A DNA stretch of 64,000 nt from Streptococcus mitis (lineage in GTDB: Bacteria > Bacillota > Bacilli > Lactobacillales > Streptococcaceae), in contig NZ_WIJP01000009.1 in the NCBI RefSeq assembly GCF_009496155.1, positions 46,474 to 110,473 of the forward strand. The letters are read 5' to 3'. A model generated the notes under the pieces. That model was not told where the DNA came from. It did not search any database and worked only from the letters and a program-made list of their open reading frames with translations. The position numbers were made by a program, and so were the translations under genes. Shown here one piece after another: positions 34,101 to 44,887 of this stretch. How positions within the stretch are numbered: the stretch's first letter is position 1; the number at the start of each line of letters is the position of its first letter.

Positions 34101-35990
34101 TTAAAAGGCTCCGATACTGCCACCACCTCCGCCTCCAGAGAAGCCACCGCCAGAACTTCCACTTCCAGAAGATACGGAGTAGGTGCTTGCTGTATTTGCG
34201 ACACTGGCATAATGGCTCATTTGCGCGCTTGAATGATAAAACATACTGTGCCAGCCATAAGCTACATAGAGGTTGATATCTGGATTTTCCACTTGAATCT
34301 GATGCACCTTCATCAAATGACTGACCTTGTCCGCATAGCCAAATAAGGTCGCATAGACCAAGAGGCGATTCCAGACCACAATACTTTCCAGTTCAGCCTG
34401 ATCCAATCGTGCAATCTCCCGCAACATATTTTCAAAACTGGTCCAGAGATAGTAGACTTCTGCCCCTGCTTCATTTAGGACACCATCACGATTATCTAAT
34501 CGAAGCTTCCAATAATAGAAAACAGCCAAAACCAAACCTAGAAAACCAAGTATTGGCAAGAAGAGGTAAAAATAGCCATAAACGTCCAAACTGTACAAGA
34601 ACAGACCAAATCCGATAAATAATGGTAGGATAGTAGAGAGTCCCATCCCCACTTGCAAAGCCTTTTCCCCACCAGTTAAAGGTCGATAGTAATCTGGCAG
34701 CCCCCAGAAGGAAACTCGATTTCTCACTCCTTCTTGCATCTCTTTCAATACTTCTTCAAAAGAAGATTTGAGCTGACGCCCCTTTGCTTGAATCCGTTTT
34801 TCATCAGAGACTTTTGCCCCACGATAAAGACTATCAGATACCTTGTAATCCGCAAATAAATTGGAAAGAGTTTCTTCTTTTTTGCCTGAAAAAGCCAGAT
34901 TTAGACAGTCTTTCTCAAAGCTTGACAAACCATCTTCTTTTACCAATCTTAACCCAACTGCATCCCCTTCTGAAATGATAGAGACATTCCCACGGTCTAT
35001 CACATCTAACAAGGTAGCTTGAATAAGTTGATCAAAGGTGAATTTTCCAGCTCCCTTGACCAAGGGACTCACTTCCTCCAAGGAGGTCGAGTAGACAGCC
35101 TCTGATAAAACCATAGGCTCTAATTCCATTGGTGGTTCATAGAGACGATGATTTTTAGCATATTTGATTGAAGGAGTAGTCTTTCTTCTATAAATAAAAT
35201 AGGAGCAGACGCTCAATAACAAGGAGATAGAAAGTATCGAAGGGAAGACCCAAGTAACGAGTTGTTTACTTTGCTCTTTTTCTTTAACAATCGAGTCCTC
35301 TATCTTATTAAACTCTTCTAAACGATTTCCTTTCAAGCCCTGATCCCTAGCGCTAGCAAAAACAGTTCGAGGCCAGTAGGCATGCAATTCAACTCCACGC
35401 TTAGGTGGAAAATCGTCTAAACGAATAGTATAATCAAGGTTACTCTTTTCAACCGTTCCCTCTCTAAAGAGTTTCCCTGTATGGAAAAAGAGTTTTTCAG
35501 CCCCCTTATCTCCCCTTACATGAAATTCAAACTTTCCAATAGCCCCTGAACTATCTGTTAAAGGTTGCCAATTTAATTCAGCAATGTCATCATATAGGAA
35601 AAGCAAATTTTTTAAGTTCCAGGTAAGGTCAACTTCAACTGTGTCACCTTCCTGACCTGGATTATAAACTTTAACAGTATAACCATCTGCTCCTTCTATC
35701 ACTTCGCTAGTAACGTCTGCTAGTTCTGCACCATTTTTCGAGGCCTGAACTCTTGGATGAGGATCAATGTCAAATCCACTAGGCATCTTGCCAGCACGTC
35801 CAAGCCCCACGATTTGGCCCTTAAAGTCCTCCTCAAACTGATAAACTATCTTCTGTCTAAATTCCGCCGTATTGTCTGCATGAATATACAAATCGCCTTG
35901 ATAAGAGTTTATCTTAAAATCAATGGCAAAAACTGAGAGTGGCAGAAGGCAAAACAAGCCTAATACCAGTAAGAAAAAAGTTTTTTTCAT
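34101..35990 (-). CDS. DUF2207-family membrane protein
   Basis: About 629 residues. A signal peptide (to ~23, ending SVFA) is followed by an extracellular beta-rich DUF2207 domain (~25-225), a membrane helix at ~245-265, a cytoplasmic region, paired helices at ~450-500 and a C-terminal tail extremely rich in Gly/Ser (SSGGGFSGGGGGGSIGAF). GGAGG stands before the ATG at 35990. Family members are predicted membrane proteins of unknown role, possibly in the cell envelope. It is transcribed toward uppP. Confidence 0.85.
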   Translation of the reverse strand: MKKTFFLLVLGLFCLLPLSVFAIDFKINSYQGDLYIHADNTAEFRQKIVYQFEEDFKGQIVGLGRAGKMPSGFDIDPHPRVQASKNGAELADVTSEVIEGADGYTVKVYNPGQEGDTVEVDLTWNLKNLLFLYDDIAELNWQPLTDSSGAIGKFEFHVRGDKGAEKLFFHTGKLFREGTVEKSNLDYTIRLDDFPPKRGVELHAYWPRTVFASARDQGLKGNRLEEFNKIEDSIVKEKEQSKQLVTWVFPSILSISLLLSVCSYFIYRRKTTPSIKYAKNHRLYEPPMELEPMVLSEAVYSTSLEEVSPLVKGAGKFTFDQLIQATLLDVIDRGNVSIISEGDAVGLRLVKEDGLSSFEKDCLNLAFSGKKEETLSNLFADYKVSDSLYRGAKVSDEKRIQAKGRQLKSSFEEVLKEMQEGVRNRVSFWGLPDYYRPLTGGEKALQVGMGLSTILPLFIGFGLFLYSLDVYGYFYLFLPILGFLGLVLAVFYYWKLRLDNRDGVLNEAGAEVYYLWTSFENMLREIARLDQAELESIVVWNRLLVYATLFGYADKVSHLMKVHQIQVENPDINLYVAYGWHSMFYHSSAQMSHYASVANTASTYSVSSGSGSSGGGFSGGGGGGSIGAF

Positions 35991-36057
35991 CAAACAAGCC
36001 TCCTTTTTATCTTTGCTATCATTATATCATTTTTTCACAAGTAAGGGCTTACCCATA

Positions 36058-36086
36058 TTGAAAAATAGAGTTTTTTTCGATAAAAT
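36058..36086 (+). promoter_or_regulatory. Promoter of the amino-acid ABC transporter
   Basis: TTGAAA (36058-36063) and TAAAAT (36081-36086) are separated by 17 bp, 42 bp before the start codon. Confidence 0.7.
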
Positions 36087-36128
36087 AGGAGACAGTTATT
36101 TTTTAATAGATTAGAAATAGGAGAAATC

Positions 36129-37694
36129 ATGAGAAAAATATACTTATCTATTTTCACAAGTCTCTTACTTATGCTGGGACTTGTCAATGTTGCTCAAGCC
36201 GATGAATATTTACGCATCGGGATGGAAGCAGCATATGCTCCCTTTAACTGGACTCAGGATGATGATAGCAATGGGGCTGTCAAAATCGATGGGACTAACC
36301 AGTATGCTAACGGATACGATGTTCAAATCGCCAAGAAAATTGCTAAGGACTTAGGTAAAGAACCTTTGGTTGTTAAAACAAAGTGGGAAGGTCTAGTCCC
36401 TGCCCTTACTTCTGGTAAAATTGACATGATTATCGCAGGTATGAGTCCTACTGCTGAACGTAAACAAGAAATCGCCTTTTCAAGCAGTTACTACACTAGC
36501 GAACCAGTTCTACTTGTCAAAAAAGATTCTGCCTACGCAAATGCTAAATCTTTGGATGACTTTAACGGTGCAAAAATCACTTCTCAACAAGGTGTCTACC
36601 TCTACGACTTGATTGCACAAATCTCAGGTGCTAAAAAAGAAACAGCCATGGGAGACTTCGCTCAAATGCGCCAAGCTCTTGAGGCTGGTGTCATTGATGC
36701 CTATGTTTCTGAACGACCAGAAGCTCTGACTGCTGAAGCTGCGAACTCTAAGTTTAAGATGGTCCAAGTAGAACCAGGTTTCAAAACTGGGGAAGAAGAT
36801 ACAGCTATCGCCATTGGACTTCGTAAAGATGACACTCGTATTAGCCAAATCAATGCCAGCATTGAAACCATTTCAAAAGACGACCAAGTTGCCTTGATGG
36901 ATCGTATGATCAAGGAACAACCTGCCGAAGCTACAACAACTGAAGAGACTAGCAGTAGTTTCTTTAGCCAAGTCGCTAAAATTCTTTCTGAGAACTGGCA
37001 ACAACTCTTGCGTGGTGCTGGTATCACTCTTTTAATCTCAATCGTCGGAACCATCATAGGTCTCATTATTGGTCTTGCCATTGGTGTCTTCCGTACTGCT
37101 CCTCTCTCTGAAAATAAAGCTATTTATGGCTTACAAAAACTAGTCGGCTGGATCCTCAATGTCTACATTGAAATTTTCCGTGGTACACCAATGATCGTTC
37201 AATCGATGGTTATCTACTATGGTACTGCCCAAGCTTTCGGTATCAATCTTGACCGCACACTGGCTGCTATCTTCATCGTTTCAATCAACACTGGTGCCTA
37301 CATGACTGAAATCGTCCGTGGTGGTATCCTAGCAGTTGACAAGGGACAATTTGAAGCCGCGACTGCTCTTGGTATGACTCATAACCAAACCATGCGTAAG
37401 ATTGTCCTACCTCAGGTTGTCCGTAACATCCTACCAGCAACTGGTAATGAATTTGTCATCAATATCAAAGATACATCTGTATTGAACGTTATCTCTGTTG
37501 TCGAACTTTATTTCTCAGGAAATACCGTGGCAACTCAAACCTATCAATACTTCCAGACATTTACAATCATCGCCGTGATTTACTTTGTCCTCACCTTCAC
37601 CGTAACACGTATCCTACGCTTCATCGAACGCCGCATGGACATGGATACCTATACTACAGGTGCTAACCAAATGCAAACGGAGGATTTGAAATAA
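36129..37694 (+). CDS. Polar amino-acid ABC transporter, substrate-binding domain fused to permease
   Basis: 521 residues. A signal peptide (1-24, AQADEY) is followed by one extracellular solute-binding domain of the amino-acid type (~27-265: [28 protein letters not shown]) and a HisM/GlnP-like permease domain (~295-505) with the EAA loop ([19 protein letters not shown]). Such SBD-permease fusions are typical of streptococcal glutamine/glutamate or arginine importers. Its stop overlaps the ATPase start by one base. The exact amino acid is not evident. Confidence 0.92.
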   Translation: MRKIYLSIFTSLLLMLGLVNVAQADEYLRIGMEAAYAPFNWTQDDDSNGAVKIDGTNQYANGYDVQIAKKIAKDLGKEPLVVKTKWEGLVPALTSGKIDMIIAGMSPTAERKQEIAFSSSYYTSEPVLLVKKDSAYANAKSLDDFNGAKITSQQGVYLYDLIAQISGAKKETAMGDFAQMRQALEAGVIDAYVSERPEALTAEAANSKFKMVQVEPGFKTGEEDTAIAIGLRKDDTRISQINASIETISKDDQVALMDRMIKEQPAEATTTEETSSSFFSQVAKILSENWQQLLRGAGITLLISIVGTIIGLIIGLAIGVFRTAPLSENKAIYGLQKLVGWILNVYIEIFRGTPMIVQSMVIYYGTAQAFGINLDRTLAAIFIVSINTGAYMTEIVRGGILAVDKGQFEAATALGMTHNQTMRKIVLPQVVRNILPATGNEFVINIKDTSVLNVISVVELYFSGNTVATQTYQYFQTFTIIAVIYFVLTFTVTRILRFIERRMDMDTYTTGANQMQTEDLK

Positions 37695-38434
37695 TGACCC
37701 AAGCAATCCTTGAAATTAAACACCTCAAAAAATCCTATGGACAAAACGAAGTGCTAAAAGACATCTCTCTAACTGTCCACAAGGGAGAGGTCATCTCTAT
37801 CATCGGAAGCTCTGGAAGCGGGAAATCGACCTTCCTACGCTCCATTAACCTACTTGAAACGCCAACCGATGGACAAATCCTTTATCATGGACAAAACGTC
37901 CTCGAAAAAGGCTATGACCTCACGCAATACCGTGAAAAGTTGGGGATGGTTTTCCAATCTTTTAACCTCTTTGAAAATCTTAACGTTCTTGAAAACACAA
38001 TCGTCGCTCAGACTACTGTCCTTAAACGCGAACGTACAGAAGCTGAAAAAATCGCCAAAGAAAACCTAGAAAAAGTCGGCATGGGAGAACGCTACTGGCA
38101 AGCGAAACCAAAACAACTCTCAGGTGGTCAAAAACAACGTGTGGCCATCGCTCGTGCCCTCTCCATGAATCCTGATGCTATTCTCTTTGATGAACCAACA
38201 TCAGCTCTCGATCCAGAAATGGTTGGAGAAGTCCTCAAAATCATGCAAGATCTGGCTCAGGAAGGCTTGACTATGATTGTAGTGACTCACGAGATGGAAT
38301 TCGCTCGTGATGTCTCTCACCGTGTTATCTTTATGGATAAGGGTGTGATTGCTGAAGAAGGTAAACCAGAAGACCTCTTCACCAATCCTAAAGAAGACCG
38401 AACAAAAGAGTTTCTTCAACGTTATCTCAAATAA
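37694..38434 (+). CDS. Polar amino-acid ABC transporter ATPase (GlnQ-like)
   Basis: 246 residues with Walker [13 protein letters not shown]-loop [12 protein letters not shown], signature [15 protein letters not shown], Walker [13 protein letters not shown] and switch His in VVTHEME. The sequence is typical of the polar amino-acid uptake family. It energizes the fused permease encoded just upstream. The unit closes with the terminator at 38436-38470. Confidence 0.95.
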   Translation: MTQAILEIKHLKKSYGQNEVLKDISLTVHKGEVISIIGSSGSGKSTFLRSINLLETPTDGQILYHGQNVLEKGYDLTQYREKLGMVFQSFNLFENLNVLENTIVAQTTVLKRERTEAEKIAKENLEKVGMGERYWQAKPKQLSGGQKQRVAIARALSMNPDAILFDEPTSALDPEMVGEVLKIMQDLAQEGLTMIVVTHEMEFARDVSHRVIFMDKGVIAEEGKPEDLFTNPKEDRTKEFLQRYLK

Positions 38435-38435
38435 A

Positions 38436-38470
38436 AAGAAAAGGCTGCATCAATCGTGCAGTCTTTTTGC
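38436..38470 (+). terminator. Terminator of the amino-acid ABC operon
   Basis: GGCTGCA and TGCAGTC pair around a 7-nt loop and are followed by TTTTT, right after the ATPase stop. Confidence 0.75.
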
Positions 38471-38524
38471 TATCCTCAAAATGAAAAGGCAGACCCAATT
38501 CAAGAATCCGCCATTATCCAAAGA

Positions 38525-38740
38525 TTAATCTTCAAATTTTTCATGATTTTTTTCATAGAAATCAATTAAACCTAGAGCTGTTTCAAATGAAATATTTTTT
38601 ACTTTTGCACGACCCTGCGCTAGAGCAATGATAGACATTTCACGCGCATTCGTTTCCTTAGAGATACGGTAGCCTGTGATTTTCTTATCACGAACCCAGC
38701 CAACAACTGATTCTACTTTTTCAAAGTTTGACTTAGCCAT
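38525..38740 (-). CDS. Small protein with helix-turn-helix-like pattern
   Basis: 71 residues, acidic C-terminus. The segment ITGYRISKETNAREMSIIALAQGRAKVKNISFETALGLIDFYE resembles a XRE-type helix-turn-helix, so DNA binding is possible; no family name is recognised. GGAGAAGG precedes the start and a good promoter stands at 38774-38802. It is conserved at this place beside the amino-acid transporter in relatives, as far as I recall. Confidence 0.7.
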   Translation of the reverse strand: MAKSNFEKVESVVGWVRDKKITGYRISKETNAREMSIIALAQGRAKVKNISFETALGLIDFYEKNHEKFED

Positions 38741-38773
38741 GTCCTTCTCCTATTTTCTTCTTTACGATATATT

Positions 38774-38802
38774 ATTCTATACGTTTTTATGTCTTTTGTC
38801 AA
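38774..38802 (-). promoter_or_regulatory. Promoter of the small HTH-like gene
   Basis: TTGACA (38797-38802) and TAGAAT (38774-38779) on the minus strand with 17-bp spacing. Confidence 0.75.
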
Positions 38803-39384
38803 TAAAAAAACATATATTCAATAAAATAAAAGATCTTTATTTTTCTTACTTCTTTTTTAAAGCTTATAATATATAGGTTTTTACTTACTATAAACCATTA
38901 GTAACCACCTAAAAAATAATTGCATTATTAAACTTCAAATGTGTAAGAATATTCATATAAACTACATACCAGCTACTCAATAGGATAGACAGGAGTCATA
39001 TTCAAGTAATTCTATACATTCCTTTAAAATTATTAAAGCTATCAAAGATCATATTCTCCTCTGATTACCTCTTAACTATCTCTTTCCTTTCTCTTTGTCT
39101 GAGGTCCCTTCCTGTCATTATTTAAATCTTATTTTCTTTTTCAACTGGTACAATGGACTTGTTTCATCAGATTTTACATATTCTTTTTAAACACTATTTC
39201 ATAGTCAGCATCTAGAATATGACTTCCTAATGTCACAAACTTTTTCTACTATTATCATTTTACAAGTATCAGATTAATTTTATCAATTAAATCATCAAAG
39301 TTATCTCATAAATACTGATTATTTTCTCTATTTGCCATTATATTTAGACAATTTTTAAATTAGTTATATATAAAACATCGTATT
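38803..39384. other. Long AT-rich region without intact gene
   Basis: About 580 bp. Both strands are closed by frequent stops. Short stretches of plausible coding character exist on the minus strand (for instance around 39190-39000) but no continuous frame. It may be the relic of a gene that began at the promoter at 39530-39558. No known repeat is recognised in it. Confidence 0.4.
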
Positions 39385-39531
39385 CTAAATAGTAGCCTTA
39401 TATATAGCAAGTAATTCTTTTTTATTATTATAAACGGAAACAAAAATAATAGGTACTATAATAAGTTGTAGTAGAAATAGTAGGATAGTTTTCCTAAGTT
39501 CATAGGAATCGCCCCCTTTCTTTACCCTCAT
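39385..39531 (-). pseudogene. Degraded small hydrophobic ORF behind a strong promoter
   Basis: A GGGGG ribosome site precedes an ATG at 39503, but that frame ends after 14 codons. The overlapping frame (39385-39531) encodes a strongly hydrophobic helix, TILLFLLQLIIVPIIFVSVY, ending NNKKELLAIYKATI. Inserting one A in the GGAAAAC run would join the good start to the hydrophobic frame, so a one-base deletion in a small membrane-peptide gene, or in the start of a longer decayed gene, is likely. I know no homolog. Confidence 0.4.
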
Positions 39532-39558
39532 TATAGCACCTATACATCAGTTGTGCAA
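39530..39558 (-). promoter_or_regulatory. Strong promoter downstream of ilvA
   Basis: TTGCAC (39553-39558) and TATAAT (39530-39535) on the minus strand with 17-bp spacing. It faces the decayed region and cannot serve ilvA. Confidence 0.7.
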
Positions 39559-39584
39559 ATAATATGATATTTTTTTATTAGTCC

Positions 39585-40835
39585 TCAGACAAGCATATTA
39601 TAGAGCGTTTCATTACCATTCAAGTTAATATAAGATGGATCAAACCCTTCCATGCGACGAATCAGACCTGCATAATCATGCTTATCTGCCAAGGCAATCC
39701 CAATCAATACAGGCCCTGTACCCTTGCTAGCTCGTTTGATATACTCAAAACGTGTGATATCATCATTTGGCCCCAAGATATCATTTACAAACTCACGCAA
39801 AGCTCCTGGACGCTGTGGAAAATTGACCACAAAATAATGCTTGATTCCATCATAAATCAAGGCACGCTCCTCCATCTCTGGCATACGGTTGATATCATTA
39901 TTTCCTCCAGAAATGATACAACAAATGGTCTTCCCCTTGATATATTCAGCTAAAACTTCTAAAGAAGCAATACTAGCCGCTCCAGCAGGTTCTGCAACAA
40001 TCCCTTGTTTAGAATAGAGATCAATCAAGGTTTCAGAAATCAATCCCTCATCGACACCTACTAAGGTTTGAACATGTTGGCGAGTTGCTTCATAGGTCAA
40101 CTGACCTACCTTTTGAACAGCAATCCCATCCGCAAATTTGTCAATTTCCTTGAGCTTAACAGGTCCACCAGCTTCAAAGGCTGCCTTCATAGAACGTGCT
40201 CCATTAGCCTCTACCCCAATGACTTCAATCTCTGGACTTGTTTCCTTGATATAAGTCGAAACTCCAGCAATGAGACCTCCGCCTCCAACAGGGACCAAAA
40301 CAGCATCGAAATCAATTGATTCTTTTCGAGCTTCTTCTAAAATCTCATAAGCAACGGTCCCTTGACCAGCTTGAACATGGGCATCATCAAAGGGATCAAT
40401 AAAGGTACGGTTTTCAGAGAGTGTAAATTCTTGAGCTGCTTTAGCTGAGGCATCAAAGGTATCTCCAACTAGTTTAATGGTTACGAAATCCCCACCAAAA
40501 AAGCGAACTTGACCAATCTTTTGTTGCGGAGTTGTAATTGGCATAAAAATAGTAGCAGGAATTTTCATTTCATTACAAGTATAGGCTACTCCCTGAGCAT
40601 GATTTCCCGCAGAAGCGCAGACTACCCCTCGCTCACGCTCTTCCTTGCTGAGCTGGGAAATGGCATAATAGGCACCACGAATTTTAAAAGAACGAACACG
40701 TTGGGCATTTTCCTTTTTCAAATAAATCTTAGCACCATACTTCTCCGATAAATAATGGTCGTAATCCAGTGGAGTATTCACAACCACACCATTCAAGACC
40801 TTGTGAGCCTTGATTATATCTTTTGAACTTAACAT
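39585..40835 (-). CDS. ilvA: Threonine dehydratase (biosynthetic)
   Basis: 416 residues. The PLP lysine lies in RVRSFKIRGAYYAI, the Gly-rich phosphate loop in VPVGGGGLIAGV, and one ACT-like regulatory domain occupies the C-terminus (~325-416, FPQRPGALREFVNDIL). It deaminates threonine to 2-oxobutanoate, the first step to isoleucine. It follows the ilvBNC genes in the same direction, separated by a small gene and a terminator-like hairpin. Confidence 0.96.
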   Translation of the reverse strand: MLSSKDIIKAHKVLNGVVVNTPLDYDHYLSEKYGAKIYLKKENAQRVRSFKIRGAYYAISQLSKEERERGVVCASAGNHAQGVAYTCNEMKIPATIFMPITTPQQKIGQVRFFGGDFVTIKLVGDTFDASAKAAQEFTLSENRTFIDPFDDAHVQAGQGTVAYEILEEARKESIDFDAVLVPVGGGGLIAGVSTYIKETSPEIEVIGVEANGARSMKAAFEAGGPVKLKEIDKFADGIAVQKVGQLTYEATRQHVQTLVGVDEGLISETLIDLYSKQGIVAEPAGAASIASLEVLAEYIKGKTICCIISGGNNDINRMPEMEERALIYDGIKHYFVVNFPQRPGALREFVNDILGPNDDITRFEYIKRASKGTGPVLIGIALADKHDYAGLIRRMEGFDPSYINLNGNETLYNMLV

Positions 40836-40853
40836 ATAAAACCTCTTTTTCTA

Positions 40854-40882
40854 TAAAAAACAGTCACTAATGACTGTTTTTT
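40854..40882. terminator. Hairpin between the hypothetical gene and ilvA
   Basis: AAAAAACAGTCA and TGACTGTTTTTTT form a symmetrical stem with flanking A and T runs. It would terminate leftward transcription before ilvA or attenuate it. Confidence 0.75.
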
Positions 40883-40885
40883 TAG

Positions 40886-41242
40886 TTATTCATCTCCAAA
40901 AACTTCAGCAACACTTTCATGGTATTTATGAGCCATACGAATTGAAAACTCTTTAGGAAGTTCATAACGATTTGTAGAAATCCAATCATATAACCATTCT
41001 GCCAAACTTTCTTCACTATCATTACGATGGAAGATAAAATAGTTTAAAATTTCTTTATATTCTACATCATTCAAATCCAGCGTGTCTACAAATTGACTAC
41101 GAGGAACAAAATTAGAATCTAATTTTCTTAGTTGATCTGTCAATTCTCCCAATTGTAAATCCAACTGAAAAAATAATTTTTGCAGTTGCCTATCAGTTTC
41201 ATCACATCCTGTCTTGATAGAAAACAAATTGGTAATATTCAT
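40886..41242 (-). CDS. Conserved hypothetical protein between ilvC and ilvA
   Basis: 118 residues, acidic, no membrane helix or signal peptide, mostly helical (ETDRQLQKLFFQLDLQLGELTDQLRKLD, then FHRNDSEESLAEWLYDWISTNRYELP). I do not recognise a domain. It lies 83 bp after ilvC and is transcribed with the branched-chain amino-acid genes, so it may belong to that unit. Any role there is unproven. Confidence 0.75.
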   Translation of the reverse strand: MNITNLFSIKTGCDETDRQLQKLFFQLDLQLGELTDQLRKLDSNFVPRSQFVDTLDLNDVEYKEILNYFIFHRNDSEESLAEWLYDWISTNRYELPKEFSIRMAHKYHESVAEVFGDE

Positions 41243-41325
41243 ATGATTTCAACCCCTAAATAAGTATATCTAATATCCCACGAATAGCTGAAGCTACTAT
41301 TTTAGCAAAATTCTTTGCTTTCTAA

Positions 41326-42381
<1,056 letters not shown>

Positions 42382-42413
42382 TTAGGCTGGTTTAACAAAT
42401 TTAAAATATTTTT

Positions 42414-42517
42414 ATACTCAATGAAAATCAAAGAGCAAATTAGGAAGCTAGCCGCAGGCTGTACTTGAGTACGGCAAGGCAAAGCTGACGTGATTTGAAG
42501 AGATTTTCGAAGAGTAT
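42414..42517. repeat. Dispersed ~105-bp repeat, copy C (abuts ilvN stop)
   Basis: ATACTCAATGAAAATC at one end and GATTTTCGAAGAGTAT at the other. The centre GTACTTGAGTACGG is a hairpin shared with copy D. Its right end overlaps the TAA stop codon of ilvN by one base, inside the ilv operon. Confidence 0.88.
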
Positions 42518-42993
42518 TAGTCGCGGGTAAATCCAGTTGCCCCTGTACGAGCAATATTTCGAATACCATATGGTCGAATAACTCGCAATAGAGCTTCACT
42601 CTTTTCAGCATTTCCTGTCATTTGAATAGTAATCGAGCTTGGCGCTACATCTACCACCGTTGCGCGGAAAGGTTGAATAATTGCTAGAATCTCAGCGCGC
42701 TTCTCGGCTGGCGCTGACATCTTAACCAAAATCACCTCGCGCTCCAAATGAGGCTTGTCTGTAATATCTCGAATGCGAATCACATCAATCTGACGATTGA
42801 GCTGTTTGATAATTTGCTCCACCTCATCATGTGAAGCAACATCAATAATAATGGTGATACGCGATACATTCGGATCTTCTGTCGCTCCAACAGAGATGCT
42901 TTCAATATTAACCTGACGACGAGACAGAACGCCAGTAAAGCGATTGAGGACTCCTGAACGATTTTGTAGTTTTGCTGTTAACATTCTACGCAT
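42517..42993 (-). CDS. ilvN: Acetolactate synthase small (regulatory) subunit
   Basis: 158 residues. N-terminal ACT domain (LQNRSGVLNRFTGVLSRRQVNIESISVG) and the C-terminal small-subunit domain (KMSAPAEKRAEILAIIQPFRATVVDV). It confers valine feedback inhibition on IlvB. The start overlaps ilvB by 8 bp. The stop codon is joined to repeat copy C. Confidence 0.97.
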   Translation of the reverse strand: MRRMLTAKLQNRSGVLNRFTGVLSRRQVNIESISVGATEDPNVSRITIIIDVASHDEVEQIIKQLNRQIDVIRIRDITDKPHLEREVILVKMSAPAEKRAEILAIIQPFRATVVDVAPSSITIQMTGNAEKSEALLRVIRPYGIRNIARTGATGFTRD

Positions 42994-44686
42994 GGAACTT
43001 CACCCCCAACATCTCATGATTACTCTTACCAGCTGGTACCATTGGTAACACCTGTTCCTTACGAGAAATATCCACCTCGATTAGCATAGGAACATCCTCA
43101 GTGATGACTTCAAGGTCTTGAGTCAAAGTCTCAGGATTGTCAAACTTATAGTTTTTAATACCGTAAGCTTGTGCCATCAATTGGAAATCAGGAAGGGTAT
43201 CAAAGACCGACTCTGATGTTCTACCTTCATAGAAAGATTCCTGCCACTGGCGAACCATTCCAAGTGAGTGGTTGTTCAGCATAACCACCTTAATTGGTAC
43301 CTTGTAAATGTTCAAAATAGCCAATTCCTGGTTGGTCATTTGGAAACCACCATCCCCAACAAACAAGACTACTTCCTTATCTGGGTTAGCAATTTTGGCA
43401 CCGATTGCTGCTGGAATTCCGAACCCCATCGTTCCCAAACCACCTGAAGTCACTAGCTGACGTTCATTTTGGTAGGGATAATACTGAGCTGTCCACATTT
43501 GGTGTTGACCAACGTCTGTTACCACAATGGCATCTCCATTCGTCAATTCACCAATTCGTTCAATAACAGCTTGTGGCTGAACCACACGCTCTTTCTTATC
43601 ATAAGAACGAACGCGGTTCTTGTCTTTAGTGACTTTTTCAATCCATTTTTCAGTATTGTTATGAACTGTCGGTTCCGCCAACAACATTTGCAAGGCCTTC
43701 TTAGCATCTCCAACTACAGGAATATCTGCACTGATAATCTTACCAATCTCAGCTGGGTCAATATCAATGTGGGCAACCTTAGCATTCTTAGCGAACGTCT
43801 TAGGATTCCCCGTCAAGCGGTCATCAAAACGGCAACCAATACTGATCATAAAGTCAGCTTCTGTCATAGCAATATTTGCTGCAAATGACCCGTGCATCCC
43901 CCCCATTCCAAGAAAGAGTGGATGACTCGTTGCAATCGTTCCTTGTCCCAAAAGACTGGTTACCACTGGAATTTGATAGCGTTCTGCAAATTCATTTAAT
44001 TCTGCAGCTGCTTCAGCATAACTAATTCCACCACCAGCCAGCAAGACTGGTTTTTTAGCCTTGGATAATTGCTTCAAGATTTTCTTGATTTGCATATCAT
44101 TTGGCTCAAGAGTCGGTTGATAGCTTGGTAGGTTCACTTCTGGTGAATAGATGAAGTCGGTTTCTAAAGCAGATACGTCTTTAGGTAGATCAATTACGAC
44201 TGGCCCTGGTCGACCTGTAGTTGCAATATGGACAGCTTCCGTAATGATACGCGGAATATCAGCTGTCTCACGAACTTGGTAATTGTACTTAGTGATTGGC
44301 ATGGTAATTCCCACGATGTCTGCCTCCTGAAAGGCATCCTTCCCAATTCCTGCTCGCGCCACCTGCCCTGTAAAGACCAAAAGGGGAACGCTGTCGCTCA
44401 TGGCATCCGCTATCCCTGTAATGGCATTTGTTGCTCCTGGTCCACTAGTGACGACGGCAACACCCAACTTTCCAGTTGATTTGGCATAACCTTCAGCTTC
44501 ATGCAAACAACCTTGCTCATGGCGCCCTAGAATGTGGCGAATGCCTTTAAAATTATATATCGCATCATAAAAAGGCAAAACAGCACCACCAGGATAACCA
44601 AAGATGGTATCAATTCCTAAATCACGAAGTGTTTCCAAAACTAGGTCCGACCCCGTCTTAGGAGATTCTAAACTGATTTTCTCCAT
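42986..44686 (-). CDS. ilvB: Acetolactate synthase large (catalytic) subunit
   Basis: 566 residues, thiamine-pyrophosphate enzyme: activating glutamate in LGRHEQGCLHEAEGYA, FAD-binding middle domain, and the TPP/Mg motif GDGGFQMTNQELAILNIYKVPIKVVMLNN. It condenses two pyruvates, or pyruvate and 2-oxobutanoate. First gene of the ilvBNC operon, with a promoter and a CodY-like box upstream. Confidence 0.98.
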   Translation of the reverse strand: MEKISLESPKTGSDLVLETLRDLGIDTIFGYPGGAVLPFYDAIYNFKGIRHILGRHEQGCLHEAEGYAKSTGKLGVAVVTSGPGATNAITGIADAMSDSVPLLVFTGQVARAGIGKDAFQEADIVGITMPITKYNYQVRETADIPRIITEAVHIATTGRPGPVVIDLPKDVSALETDFIYSPEVNLPSYQPTLEPNDMQIKKILKQLSKAKKPVLLAGGGISYAEAAAELNEFAERYQIPVVTSLLGQGTIATSHPLFLGMGGMHGSFAANIAMTEADFMISIGCRFDDRLTGNPKTFAKNAKVAHIDIDPAEIGKIISADIPVVGDAKKALQMLLAEPTVHNNTEKWIEKVTKDKNRVRSYDKKERVVQPQAVIERIGELTNGDAIVVTDVGQHQMWTAQYYPYQNERQLVTSGGLGTMGFGIPAAIGAKIANPDKEVVLFVGDGGFQMTNQELAILNIYKVPIKVVMLNNHSLGMVRQWQESFYEGRTSESVFDTLPDFQLMAQAYGIKNYKFDNPETLTQDLEVITEDVPMLIEVDISRKEQVLPMVPAGKSNHEMLGVKFHA

Positions 44687-44724
44687 TGTTCCCCTTTCTC
44701 TTCTCTTAAAAATAACTTGTTACT

Positions 44725-44752
44725 ATCATACCATTTTTTCAAGATTTTTCAA
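44725..44752 (-). promoter_or_regulatory. ilvB promoter
   Basis: TTGAAA (44747-44752) and TATGAT (44725-44730) on the minus strand, 16 bp apart, 39 bp before ilvB. Confidence 0.65.
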
Positions 44753-44764
44753 GAGAAAAGAAGA

Positions 44765-44779
44765 AATTTTCTGAATTTT
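44765..44779. promoter_or_regulatory. CodY-like box upstream of ilvB
   Basis: AATTTTCTGAATTTT matches the CodY consensus AATTTTCWGAAAATT with two mismatches and lies 12 bp upstream of the -35 box. CodY represses ilv genes in nutrient-rich cells of related Gram-positives. Confidence 0.6.
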
Positions 44780-44856
44780 CTATTTTAACGTTTTTTTATG
44801 AATATTATTTTTGTTTTTATTTAAAAGATACCGATTTCATTTACTAAACAAAGAAA

Positions 44857-44880
44857 AAAGAACTGATTTCTCAGTTCTTC
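44857..44880 (-). terminator. Terminator after the fakA-like gene
   Basis: AAGAACTGA and TCAGTTCTT pair around TTTC. The minus-strand T-run (from AAAAAAG) follows, 8 bp after the stop. Confidence 0.75.
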
Positions 44881-44887
44881 ATTAATC

